The notes beneath the pieces were generated by a model that had not been told where the DNA came from, did no database searches, and saw only the letters and a program-made list of their open reading frames with translations. A stretch of DNA of 64,000 bases from contig NZ_QWEL01000005.1 of NCBI RefSeq assembly GCF_009935865.1, positions 109,150 to 173,149 of the forward strand, given 5' to 3'. A program made the translations under genes and the position numbers. Source of the DNA: Odoribacter sp. Z80. Lineage in GTDB: Bacteria > Bacteroidota > Bacteroidia > Bacteroidales > Marinifilaceae. Shown piece by piece: positions 43,277 to 52,141 of the stretch. Positions within the stretch are counted from its first letter, which is position 1; each line of letters opens with the position of its first letter.

Positions 43277-44248
43277 ATGGAAGGGAATTTTGAAATACGG
43301 ATAGATTTTACGGTATTGAATGAGAAAATACGGCTTTTGCGGGAGCAAATGACCAAAGTGATTATCGGACAGGAGAAAGTGCTGGATTTACTCCTGACTG
43401 CTTTATTGGCGGATGGGCATGTTTTGATTGAAGGAGTTCCCGGTGTTGCCAAAACTTTGATGGCCAGGGTATTGTCCCGTTTAATTGATGCCGGGTTCGG
43501 GCGTATTCAGTTTACTCCTGATTTGATGCCGAGCGATATTCTGGGGACTTCGGTGTTTTTGCCGGCTTCCGGGAAATTTGAATTTCGGAAAGGTCCGGTC
43601 TTTACTAATATTCTGTTGGTGGACGAGATTAACCGCTCGCCGGCTAAAACCCAGGCCGCTCTTTTTGAGGTGATGGAAGAAAGACAGATTACCAATGATG
43701 GGGTGATGTATCCGATGAGTTTTCCGTTTGTTGTTGTGGCGACCCAGAATCCTGTGGAACATGAGGGTACTTATCGCCTGCCGGAGGCTCAGTTGGACCG
43801 TTTTATGTTTAAAGTACTGGTGGATTATCCGGGGCGGGAAGAAGAGATTGAAGTATTGAAATTGCACGATAGCGGAAGTGTGGAGGAACAAAGAAAATTG
43901 GAAGCTGTGTTGTCGGTAGAGGAGTTGAAATACCTGAGGGATAAAGTGAAAGAAGTGAGAGTGGATGAGAAAATGAAAGCTTTTATTGTGGATATAGTTG
44001 CTACGACGCGTCATAATGGCTGGCTTTACTTAGGAGCTTCCCCGCGGGCTTCGATTGCTTTGATGAACAGTGCCAAAGCATATGCCGCTCTGAATGGCCG
44101 GGATTTTGTTGTTCCTGAAGATGTATTGTATCTGGCCGTACCGGTTTTGAGACACAGGGTGCAATTGTCGGCCGAAAAGGAATTGGAAGGTATCGTAGTT
44201 GATCAGGCTCTCCAACAGTTGATTGCTAAAGTGGAAATACCCAGATAA
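43277..44248 (+). CDS. MoxR family AAA+ ATPase
   Basis: A 323-residue AAA+ ATPase. Walker A is GVPGVAKT (53-60), Walker B ILLVDEINRSPAKTQAALFEVM (around 113-128), and sensor motifs follow at VVATQNPVEHEGTYRLPEAQLDRFMF. MoxR proteins act as chaperone-like ATPases that load metals or assemble complexes together with von Willebrand A or DUF58 partners. The DUF58 gene begins at its last base (ATG overlaps the stop codon). It is the soluble motor of the operon that begins with the SpoIIM-like gene. Confidence 0.94.
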   Translation: MEGNFEIRIDFTVLNEKIRLLREQMTKVIIGQEKVLDLLLTALLADGHVLIEGVPGVAKTLMARVLSRLIDAGFGRIQFTPDLMPSDILGTSVFLPASGKFEFRKGPVFTNILLVDEINRSPAKTQAALFEVMEERQITNDGVMYPMSFPFVVVATQNPVEHEGTYRLPEAQLDRFMFKVLVDYPGREEEIEVLKLHDSGSVEEQRKLEAVLSVEELKYLRDKVKEVRVDEKMKAFIVDIVATTRHNGWLYLGASPRASIALMNSAKAYAALNGRDFVVPEDVLYLAVPVLRHRVQLSAEKELEGIVVDQALQQLIAKVEIPR

Positions 44249-45570
44249 TGCGTGAACTCTATTTACACCGGCGTTTTTTTATGGTTTTATGGGGAGCTGT
44301 TTTTGTTTCCCTTTTTGCTTTTGTTTTCCCTTCTCTGCTGTTTGGGGTCGGGTGGCTGCTGGGTATTTTCGGAGTTGTTGTCCTGGTGGATTTTATTCTT
44401 TTGTATAGTTTCGGACGTCCTGTTCAGGCCAAAAGGTTGGTTGGGGATAAATTGGCCAATGGAGAAGAAAATGAGGTGGGAATATGGGTTAGAAATCATT
44501 ATCCGTTCCGGATAGCCGTTACAGTGATTGATGAGTGTCCGGTGGAATTTCAGCAAAGAAATATCTGCATGGATTTTTCTTTGGCTCCGGAAGAAGAAAC
44601 CCAACAGAAGTATATTTTAAAACCGGTAAAACGGGGAGAGTATTCTTTTGGCCGGGTACGGATTTTTGTCTCGACACGTTTGGCTTTGATTCAGCGGCGT
44701 TATTCTTTTGAGGAAAAGAAAACAGTATCTGTTTATCCTTCTTTTCTGTGTATGCGGAAATATGAATTGTTGGCTTTTGCCGGTTTTCAGACCGGAGGGG
44801 GCGTTAAAAGAATGCCTTTGCCAGGTGTTTCTACCTCTTTTGAGCAGATTAAACCTTATGTTCAGGGGGATGACCCGCGTGCCATCAATTGGAAAGCAAC
44901 GGCCAGAAGCAATCGTCTGATGATAAATACTTATACTGCCGAACGTTCTCAGCAAGTGTATTGTCTGATAGATAAAGGCCGGACGATGCAGGCTCCGTTT
45001 CGTGGTATGACGATGTTGGACTATGCCATCAATGCTACTTTGGTTTTATCGGATATTGTTTTAAAGAAAGGAGACCGTGCCGGTTTGCTTACTTTTTCCG
45101 ATAAGCAGGGAACTTTCATTAAGGCCGGGAATCAACGTTTGCAGCTCAATCGGATAAACGAGGCTTTATATAGCCAACAGACTCGTTTCCTGGAGTCGGA
45201 TTTTGAACAATTGTGTGCAACGGTTTCGCGTTGGATAACTACCCGGAGTTTATTGGTTCTCTTCACTAATTTTGATACGGTCAGTGGGATGAAAAGACAT
45301 TTGCCTGGACTGAAGAGATTGGCTGCTAATCATTTGTTGCTGGTTGTTTTGTTTGAGAATACGGAGATTAACCAGGCTCTTCATTTAAAGCCGGAAAGTA
45401 TGCGGGATATTTATTTTAAGATTTTGGTCGGTGATTTTATCCTGGAAAAGAAAAAGATTGCCGGTGAACTCAAAAAGGCAGGCATTTATACTTTATTGAC
45501 GGAACCGCAGGACTTGACAGCCAATACGCTCAATCGTTATCTGGAACTGAAAGAGAGAGGGTTGATTTAA
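44248..45570 (+). CDS. DUF58 domain-containing membrane protein
   Basis: A 440-residue protein with two N-terminal helices (FFMVLWGAVFVSLFAFVFPSLLFGVGWLLGIFGVVVLVDFILLY, about 10-50). An extracytoplasmic/linker domain is followed by the DUF58 signature DPRAINWKATARSNRLMINTYTAERSQ (about 210-236) and a von Willebrand A-like fold with the metal-site remnant CLIDKGRTM in place of the usual DxSxS. That substitution means metal binding may be lost. It overlaps the MoxR gene by one base. Together with MoxR it forms the usual paired module. Confidence 0.9.
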   Translation: MRELYLHRRFFMVLWGAVFVSLFAFVFPSLLFGVGWLLGIFGVVVLVDFILLYSFGRPVQAKRLVGDKLANGEENEVGIWVRNHYPFRIAVTVIDECPVEFQQRNICMDFSLAPEEETQQKYILKPVKRGEYSFGRVRIFVSTRLALIQRRYSFEEKKTVSVYPSFLCMRKYELLAFAGFQTGGGVKRMPLPGVSTSFEQIKPYVQGDDPRAINWKATARSNRLMINTYTAERSQQVYCLIDKGRTMQAPFRGMTMLDYAINATLVLSDIVLKKGDRAGLLTFSDKQGTFIKAGNQRLQLNRINEALYSQQTRFLESDFEQLCATVSRWITTRSLLVLFTNFDTVSGMKRHLPGLKRLAANHLLLVVLFENTEINQALHLKPESMRDIYFKILVGDFILEKKKIAGELKKAGIYTLLTEPQDLTANTLNRYLELKERGLI

Positions 45571-45597
45571 ATGGTTAACAAAGGTTTTGTCGGACTT

Positions 45598-47205
45598 TTA
45601 GTCCCTGAAATCCATCGGTAGATTCCTTTTTTGCTGTTGAGGCCCGGTCGGTTCGGGGTGTCTTTCCGTTTCACGGGTGTCGAAATAATAAATCTCTTTT
45701 TGATCCCATAAGGGGTACATTTTTTCCAAACGGTTGCGGAAATCTGCATAGTCTTTTTTATGGTCGGGAGTCCAGGCAGCTTCTGCCAGGGCACAAATCC
45801 TTGGGAATATCATGAAATCCAGACGATGAGTGTTTTGAATACGCTCCGTCCATACATTGGCCTGAATGCCCCGGATTAAATTGAGTTGCTGCTCCGGAAT
45901 GTCCCATCGGGCCAGTCCGGAATCCGGGAATGCATATACATCTTCTGATGGGCAGAACCCATTCCATGTCCGGCCCCATTTGTGACTCTGATGTTGGATG
46001 AAATCAAAATAAAGCGGACGGCGGGGACATAAGATTGTTGCGTAACCCTCGGAAAGGGATTTCTTTAATTGATTGATCCGGTCATGGCGCCACCACATGA
46101 TTACGGTGTTTTCAATAGGAAGATGGGAATCCAGCAGTTCGTCCCAGCCCAGAACAGTTTTCCCTAAATGATGGACAGAGTCTGACATCCGCCGGATAAA
46201 ATACTGTTCTGCTTCCCGTACTTTTGTCATGCCTTCCCTTTGCATGAGGGTCTGAATGTCGGGATTGGTTTCCCAGGCTTTTATGCCGAAAGCCACTTCG
46301 TCTCCTCCTATATGCAGATAGGGGGCGGGAAAGAGGCTGGCAACCTCTCGTAATACTTCTGTTAAAAAACGGTAGGTCTCCTCTTTGCCTACATTGAAAG
46401 TAAAATCGGGATGTTCGGCAGTGCCTCCGCCGGACAGATGGGGATATGCCTTATTGGCGGCAGTGGCATGTCCCGGCATGTCAATCTCCGGAATCACCTC
46501 GATGTGCAGTGAGGCCGCATAAGTGATAATTTCCCGGATTTCTTCCTGCGTATAGTATTGGCTTTCCTTCCCGTCGGGATTGCTCCAGTTGCCCTGTCCT
46601 CCTACGGTAGTAAGTTCGGGGTGTTTTTTTATTTCTATTCTCCAGCCAGGTTCATCAGTGAGATGCCAGTGAAATTTATTGAGTTTAAAAAAAGCCATTT
46701 GTTCTAAGAGCTGTTTTACCTTTTCCTTTCCGAAAAAATGGCGGGATTCGTCCAGCATCAGACCTCTCCAGGCGAAACGCGGAGTGTCTTTTATGTTGCA
46801 ACATCGGATTTGTTCCTTGTTTGTGCAGTATTGCAAAAGGGTTTGAATGCCGTAAAATACTCCTGTCTTACTACCTCCCGTGATGTGTATGTATGTTTTC
46901 CCTATTTCTAAAACATATCCTTCATGCGGTAATTCCGGTTCTATAAGTAGGGTTATCCCTGTTCCGGAACGTTTGGTCGTAGTCAAGGTATAGTCCTTCT
47001 GATAATGGTTTTGCAAAGCTTTTTGTAAGTATTGGGCTTCGGCAAGCAAAGGTCCGGAATGGCCGATAAGCGGCGTAGCGAAAGTAAAATATCCTTCTTT
47101 CGCTTCAAAGTCGGCCGGCTGGGGAATAACTCCGGAAGATTGGGCCGTTGTTTTTTCCCGTCCGAATATGCACAATCCGAGTGCAAGTAAAAGTATGATT
47201 TTCAT
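45598..47205 (-). CDS. beta-N-acetylhexosaminidase (GH20)
   Basis: A 535-residue secreted glycoside hydrolase releasing terminal GlcNAc or GalNAc. The signal peptide (LLLALGLCIFG) precedes a GH20b-type N-terminal domain (about 25-135). The barrel then shows RGLMLDESRHF, FHWHLTDEPGWRIEI and the catalytic Asp302-Glu303 pair in LHIGGDEVAFG, followed by NTVIMWW. Length and order are normal for family 20. It starts seven bases after the GH2 gene and ends the three-gene minus-strand unit. It could act on host N- or O-glycans or chitooligosaccharides. Confidence 0.95.
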   Translation of the reverse strand: MKIILLLALGLCIFGREKTTAQSSGVIPQPADFEAKEGYFTFATPLIGHSGPLLAEAQYLQKALQNHYQKDYTLTTTKRSGTGITLLIEPELPHEGYVLEIGKTYIHITGGSKTGVFYGIQTLLQYCTNKEQIRCCNIKDTPRFAWRGLMLDESRHFFGKEKVKQLLEQMAFFKLNKFHWHLTDEPGWRIEIKKHPELTTVGGQGNWSNPDGKESQYYTQEEIREIITYAASLHIEVIPEIDMPGHATAANKAYPHLSGGGTAEHPDFTFNVGKEETYRFLTEVLREVASLFPAPYLHIGGDEVAFGIKAWETNPDIQTLMQREGMTKVREAEQYFIRRMSDSVHHLGKTVLGWDELLDSHLPIENTVIMWWRHDRINQLKKSLSEGYATILCPRRPLYFDFIQHQSHKWGRTWNGFCPSEDVYAFPDSGLARWDIPEQQLNLIRGIQANVWTERIQNTHRLDFMIFPRICALAEAAWTPDHKKDYADFRNRLEKMYPLWDQKEIYYFDTRETERHPEPTGPQQQKRNLPMDFRD

Positions 47206-47212
47206 AAAGTGC

Positions 47213-49309
47213 CTAAAAACCATGATGCTCTGCGTTATTGTTCAGCGTTTCTGCTTCCCCTGCTTTCCTTTCCTGCCCGAACACCCATTCGATGGAGTCG
47301 GAGAGGTCGCCGACGGTGGCTTTTAAGTGATTAATACCTTTTTGAAGCAGTACTCCTTCAAAAATATAATGTACATCAGTATAGCCTTTTTTAGGGGCCG
47401 GCAATTCCTGGCCGTTCAGATAGAGGTGCGGGATTCCCCGGTTGCTGTATACTGTCACAACGGTTTCTTGTTTTTCCCGTTGTTTGAGTCTTCGTTGAGT
47501 GATATAGAGTACGGGGTCTTCACTCCAGTTGGCTTTATACCAAAAGTAACCGTCTTTTTTTATTTTTCGGTCGAACGTAACCAACCCTTTCATGTTCCGG
47601 GCCGGAACTCCTCCTCTTTTCCACATGGGAACCGCAAAGTCGAACGTGTTCCAAACATAGGAAGCGATGATATACGGGTGTTTGGAAATCACTCCCCAGT
47701 GGTATTCTAAAGTTTTGGTCTGGAAAGTTTCCGGGTAAAATTCTTTGGTCCAGTTCAGGGACTCTCCCAGATATTCTGTTTGATGGGCGAGATTGGCGTC
47801 CGCACCGTATTCCGTAAGCATTAGTTTACATTCGGGATAGTTTTGTTCCAGGCCTTCCACCCAGGGAATCATATCCTGAATTTTTTTCTCATACCAGCCG
47901 AAATAACGGTTCATGCCCTGAATGTCTGCCTGGAGGTTTACCGGATGTTCCATGCGTCCGTAGCCGTTCACTGAAGCGGTGTAACGGCCGGGGTCTTCTG
48001 TTTTGGCCAGATCGTGTAATTCCCGGGTGAGGTTCACCGTATAATTTTCCGGCGAATAGACTTCATTGTGTAGTCCCCAGACATAAATGGAAGGGTGGTT
48101 GAAACTCTGGCGGATGAGTTCTCTCAACTGTTCTTTTGCATTTTCTTTTTCTTGGGTCGTGACTGCATTTACAAACGGAATTTCTGCCCAGATAATCAGA
48201 CCGAGGCTGTCGCATTTCGAGTAGATGTAGTCGGATTGTTGATAGTGGGCAAATCTGACGGTGGTGGCCCCGATGTCCATGATGGTGGCAAGGTCAAAAT
48301 CGTGTTGTTCGTTGTGTAAGGCAGAACCTAACTCCCACCAATCCTGGTGACGGCAGACTCCGTACATGGGATATTTTTGTCCGTTCAGAAAAAAACCTTT
48401 TCCGGCAATGATTTCATATTTCCGGATTCCCAGAGGTTGCACCTGACGGTCGAGTAAACGGCCGTTTTCGCGGAGAGATACCACTACTTTATACAAATAA
48501 GGGTCTTTACGTCCTTGCCAAAGGTGCGGACGGGACAGAGAGAGTTGAGTTTGAGATGTTTGCATGCCTTGGGGAAACAGTGTGTGTGTCTGCACATTGC
48601 GTCGCTGGAGCTGTCCTTCCCTGTTATATATGGCGGTTTCAATTTCTATCTGTCGATTGATGCTCCGGTGATTCCGCAGCTTTACTTTTATTCCGATGTC
48701 GGCTTTTTGTGCGGACACATGGTGTTGGGTGATGTACACTCCCGGAGAAGCATAATCCTCAACTGCAATGTGGGCATCTTCTGTGATGATTAATGAAACG
48801 GGACGGTATATGCCGCCATATATCCCAAAAAGACTATGATTTACCGGAATAACATCCGGGCGGGCAGCATTATTGGCCTTGACTAAAATCTCATTCTCCT
48901 GTCCGGATTTGAGCATAGGGGTCAGGTCGAAGGTAAAGGCGGAATAACCGCCTTTGTGGTTTCCTGCATAAATGTTGTTCACATAAAGGTCGGTAACTTG
49001 TCCGACACCTTCGAACCGGATGTATATTCTTTTATTTTTTAGAGAATCCGGTACGGTAAATGTTTTTCGGTAAAATCCGTCACCGGCATAGAATTTATTG
49101 TAGTTGACCTGCATATCTTTGGCGTTCCAGGTGTGGGGAAGCTCGACCGTTTCCCAGCCATTAGTCCAGAAATTCTGACTTTTCACCGGGTCAGTGGGTA
49201 TGGCTCCCTTTTTGAACGACCAGTTTTTATTGAAGGGGATAATTTCCCGGGCTGTTGCTCCGGTTTGCAGAAGAAAAACAAGGATTAACGAGGTAACGAG
49301 AACTTTCAT
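47213..49309 (-). CDS. glycoside hydrolase family 2 protein (beta-galactosidase-like)
   Basis: A 698-residue secreted enzyme (signal VLVTSLILVFLLQTGATA). The GH2 sugar-binding beta-sandwich (about 25-180, GDGFYRKTFTVPDSLKNKRIYIRFEGVGQVTDLYVNN) and immunoglobulin-like domain precede the barrel. The acid/base is Glu416 in WGLHNEVYSP, the nucleophile Glu500 in LMLTEYGADA. Family 2 includes beta-galactosidases, beta-mannosidases and beta-glucuronidases; the specificity is not certain. I chose the ATG at 49309 because the longer frame lacks a signal peptide at its start. It is the middle gene of the unit GH105-GH2-GH20. Confidence 0.93.
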   Translation of the reverse strand: MKVLVTSLILVFLLQTGATAREIIPFNKNWSFKKGAIPTDPVKSQNFWTNGWETVELPHTWNAKDMQVNYNKFYAGDGFYRKTFTVPDSLKNKRIYIRFEGVGQVTDLYVNNIYAGNHKGGYSAFTFDLTPMLKSGQENEILVKANNAARPDVIPVNHSLFGIYGGIYRPVSLIITEDAHIAVEDYASPGVYITQHHVSAQKADIGIKVKLRNHRSINRQIEIETAIYNREGQLQRRNVQTHTLFPQGMQTSQTQLSLSRPHLWQGRKDPYLYKVVVSLRENGRLLDRQVQPLGIRKYEIIAGKGFFLNGQKYPMYGVCRHQDWWELGSALHNEQHDFDLATIMDIGATTVRFAHYQQSDYIYSKCDSLGLIIWAEIPFVNAVTTQEKENAKEQLRELIRQSFNHPSIYVWGLHNEVYSPENYTVNLTRELHDLAKTEDPGRYTASVNGYGRMEHPVNLQADIQGMNRYFGWYEKKIQDMIPWVEGLEQNYPECKLMLTEYGADANLAHQTEYLGESLNWTKEFYPETFQTKTLEYHWGVISKHPYIIASYVWNTFDFAVPMWKRGGVPARNMKGLVTFDRKIKKDGYFWYKANWSEDPVLYITQRRLKQREKQETVVTVYSNRGIPHLYLNGQELPAPKKGYTDVHYIFEGVLLQKGINHLKATVGDLSDSIEWVFGQERKAGEAETLNNNAEHHGF

Positions 49310-49334
49310 GACAACGGGGATGAAATGGATTAAG

Positions 49335-50465
49335 TTAACGGGACAATTGATAGATTTCGCAGCCGGCCAGCAGGAACGCTCCGACTCCATAAGCTTCGGT
49401 CATTTCTTTGGTTACTTTTTTAGGGGATTCGCCTACTGGTTGTACAAAGCCTAATTTACCATCCGGCCATACTGCTTCTACCATGGCTTTCCATCCTTTT
49501 TCCACAACCGGACGGTACTCAGCCTCTGGTAGATAACCTCTGTTGATACCATAAGCCAGGGCATATACAAAGAATCCCGTACCACTGGTTTCCGGAGCCG
49601 GATAAGAACCGGGGTCCAGCAGGCTGGCATGCCAGTAACCGTCTGCCTGCTGACAACGGACAATGCGTTTGCAAAGACTGATAAATAATTCTTCGTAAAA
49701 CTTTCTGTGTTTGTCTTTGGCTGGAAGTTCATCCAGAATCTGGCAAAGACCGCCTAATACCCAGCCATTTCCCCGGGACCAGAACATTTTGGCTCCGTTA
49801 GGCTCTTGTTGGTGGAAGTAATTGGCATCGCGGTAGAAAAGACTATCCGCTTTCGAATAAAGAAACTCATAAGTATCCTTATAATTCCGGTTCATGAACC
49901 GGATGTATTTCTTGTCACCGGTCATTGCGTAGAGACGGGCATATACCGGAGGAGCCATAAATAAAGCGTCACACCAGCTCCAACGCTCCAGGGTGCTGCC
50001 ATCCCGGTGATTCAGGTTCATACTTCCTTTGGAAGGATGGCTGATTACCCAATCGGTCCGTGCAATGGTCGGGTTCAGCATGTTTTTGTTCTTTTGTGCA
50101 GAATGACGGTAAAGGTCTATGTATAACTGAGATACGCAAATGTCATCGGCGTGATACATCCGCTTTTCGGGTTGCCAGCCGGTTTGATTCCCTATTTTGT
50201 ATAAAAATTGCAGGTATTTGGGGTTTTTATCCAGGGTGTCGGCCATTCGTCCCCATTCAAACATACCCAAATACATGGCTGCATTAATCCAGTTGTTGCG
50301 GGAATAAGGGACTTCTTTGAAATGTTCAATCTGCCAGTCGGCCACGGATTGCATCACTTTTTTTACTTCTGCTTTTTTCCATTCGCTCTTGAAGCCTTCT
50401 GCCTCCAGAAAAGACCAACATCCGTTCAGAAGACTCAAACACAGAAATGCCCATATTTTTTTCAT
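49335..50465 (-). CDS. GH105 family glycoside hydrolase (unsaturated uronyl hydrolase)
   Basis: A 376-residue secreted (alpha/alpha)6-barrel enzyme of the GH88/GH105 type, which cleaves unsaturated uronic acid from oligosaccharides produced by lyases. The likely catalytic Asp166 is in RWSWCDALFMAPP. MYHADDICVSQLYIDLY, the later FWSRGNGWVLGGL and the C-terminal GTGFFVYALAYGINRG are family landmarks. The signal region (IWAFLCLSLLNGC) contains a cysteine, so lipidation is possible. It is the first gene of a three-gene unit. Rhamnogalacturonan is the commonest substrate of GH105, but no lyase or SusC/D pair is nearby. Confidence 0.9.
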   Translation of the reverse strand: MKKIWAFLCLSLLNGCWSFLEAEGFKSEWKKAEVKKVMQSVADWQIEHFKEVPYSRNNWINAAMYLGMFEWGRMADTLDKNPKYLQFLYKIGNQTGWQPEKRMYHADDICVSQLYIDLYRHSAQKNKNMLNPTIARTDWVISHPSKGSMNLNHRDGSTLERWSWCDALFMAPPVYARLYAMTGDKKYIRFMNRNYKDTYEFLYSKADSLFYRDANYFHQQEPNGAKMFWSRGNGWVLGGLCQILDELPAKDKHRKFYEELFISLCKRIVRCQQADGYWHASLLDPGSYPAPETSGTGFFVYALAYGINRGYLPEAEYRPVVEKGWKAMVEAVWPDGKLGFVQPVGESPKKVTKEMTEAYGVGAFLLAGCEIYQLSR

Positions 50466-50680
50466 ACGCACTGGTTAAGATTTTAGATTTACAATATTAG
50501 AAATAATAATCCGGAAATTCTCCTTTTAGGTCATAGAGAAATTTTTATATACATCTTTACACTTAAGCTACGATTATTTTCCGCTACGCTGCCTCCGCAA
50601 TGTTTTGAAAACTTCCGGTCTTTCCTTGCTTCTGCACAAGGTTGAAATGTTGCACTAACGCAAGGAGAATAGATTTTTTT

Positions 50681-50688
50681 TATATTTG
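50681..50688 (+). promoter_or_regulatory. possible -7 element of the alpha-L-fucosidase gene
   Basis: TATATTTG matches TAnnTTTG and would start transcription near 50695, 28 nt before the start codon. No TTTG box is seen at the right spacing. The rest of 50466-50722 holds nothing further that I recognise. Confidence 0.4.
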
Positions 50689-50722
50689 TCTCTGCGGATG
50701 ATATTATTTATAGGATTGTATT

Positions 50723-52126
50723 ATGAAAAAGTATTTTATTTTAATTCTTGTTGGTTGGATGGTGATTAATCTCAAAGTTTGGGGGCAGGAAGATATTCCT
50801 TTGAAATATGGTGCTCAACGCGTCGGAAAACGCACGGACCCGGCTATGCAGCAATGGCGCGATAACCGTTTCGGACAATTCATTCATTTTGGTTTGTATT
50901 CGATACTCGGAGGATATTATAACGGAAAATGTTATGACGGTGCTGCGGAATGGATTCAATCTTTTGCCCGTATTCCCGGTTCCGAATATGAAAAATTAGC
51001 ACAGCAAATGGCTCTGCCGGAATATGATGCCCGGGAATGGGCCCGCATAGCTAAAAATATGGGGGTAAAATATGCCGTTATTACGACCAAGCATCATGAA
51101 GGATTTTGTCTGTGGCCGAGCAAATATACTGACTATACGATTGCCAATACTCCTTATGGCCGGGATTTCTTGAAAGAATATGTGGAAGCTTATCAGGCTG
51201 AAGGAATAGATGTTTATTTTTATTTTTCCATTATCGACTGGCATCACAAGGATTGGAGAAGTACGGTTAAAAATGAATCGGATAGTCTGGCCTTTGAACG
51301 TTTTAAAGAATTTACTTTGGCACAGGTGGAGGAACTGATGACTGATTATCCGGCAGTGAAGGGCTTTTGGTATGACGGGACCTGGGACCCTTCAATGGTG
51401 AAAAGCGGTTCTTTTACTTATGATATAGAAAAAAAGATGCGTGAGCTTAACCCGGATATTATCTGCGGTAGTCGTTTGAGGGTAGATGAACGGGGAGCCC
51501 GGCATTTTGATTCCAACAAACGTCTGATGGGAGATTATGAACAGGGCTGGGAGAGAAGTTTGCCGGAGAAGCCGTTGGCAAACGATTGGGAGGCAGTGAT
51601 GACTATTCCGGAGAATCAGTGGGGGTACCATGCCGACTGGAAAGGGCATGTCAAAAATGCGGATGAAATTATTGAAATGATAGCCAGGGCAACTTCATTG
51701 GATGGAAATTTTGTACTGAACTTCGGTCCGAAAGGAGATGGTAGTATCCGTAAAGAAGAACAAAAACTGGCGGAAGAAATCGGTAAATGGATGAAAGTGA
51801 ACGGCGAAGCGATTTACGGCTGCGGTATGGCAAGTTTCAAAGAACAAAAATGGGGTTATTTCACAGCAAATAAAAAAGAAAATACCCTTTACATGATTGT
51901 TACCCATCATCCTGCTTCCGGATTGTTGAAAGTGAATGTGCCGCAGGGAACCGTCATAGACCGGTGTATGCCATTGAATGCAACACGGCCTTTAAAACTT
52001 CAGAAGAGTACGAAAAATGAATATGTGATTGAGGCCCCGCGGATTGAAAAAGACGGGATTTATGTATTGAAACTGACTTTGAAAAAAGGAGATTCGGTGG
52101 GAAATTATGTCGCTCCGAAAATGTAG
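50723..52126 (+). CDS. alpha-L-fucosidase (GH29)
   Basis: A 467-residue secreted enzyme (signal FILILVGWMVINLKVWG) of family 29, which removes alpha-linked fucose, a capping sugar on mucin and milk glycans. The catalytic nucleophile is Asp218 in GFWYDGTWDPS. The conserved FGQFIHFGLYS near the N-terminus, VITTKHHEGFCLWPS and YFYFSIIDWHH are characteristic. A C-terminal beta domain (about 360-467) is present. It is divergent from the GH105 unit and convergent with the dehydratase gene, with only five bases between the two stop codons. Confidence 0.95.
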   Translation: MKKYFILILVGWMVINLKVWGQEDIPLKYGAQRVGKRTDPAMQQWRDNRFGQFIHFGLYSILGGYYNGKCYDGAAEWIQSFARIPGSEYEKLAQQMALPEYDAREWARIAKNMGVKYAVITTKHHEGFCLWPSKYTDYTIANTPYGRDFLKEYVEAYQAEGIDVYFYFSIIDWHHKDWRSTVKNESDSLAFERFKEFTLAQVEELMTDYPAVKGFWYDGTWDPSMVKSGSFTYDIEKKMRELNPDIICGSRLRVDERGARHFDSNKRLMGDYEQGWERSLPEKPLANDWEAVMTIPENQWGYHADWKGHVKNADEIIEMIARATSLDGNFVLNFGPKGDGSIRKEEQKLAEEIGKWMKVNGEAIYGCGMASFKEQKWGYFTANKKENTLYMIVTHHPASGLLKVNVPQGTVIDRCMPLNATRPLKLQKSTKNEYVIEAPRIEKDGIYVLKLTLKKGDSVGNYVAPKM

Positions 52127-52141
52127 GAGTTTTACATTTTC
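52117..52141. terminator. short hairpin spanning two convergent stop codons
   Basis: Nine-base arms GAAAATGTA (52117-52125) and TACATTTTC (52133-52141) with a 7-nt loop. The stem contains the end of the fucosidase gene and the end of the dehydratase gene. It is the only candidate signal ending both messages but is AT-rich and weak. Confidence 0.35.
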
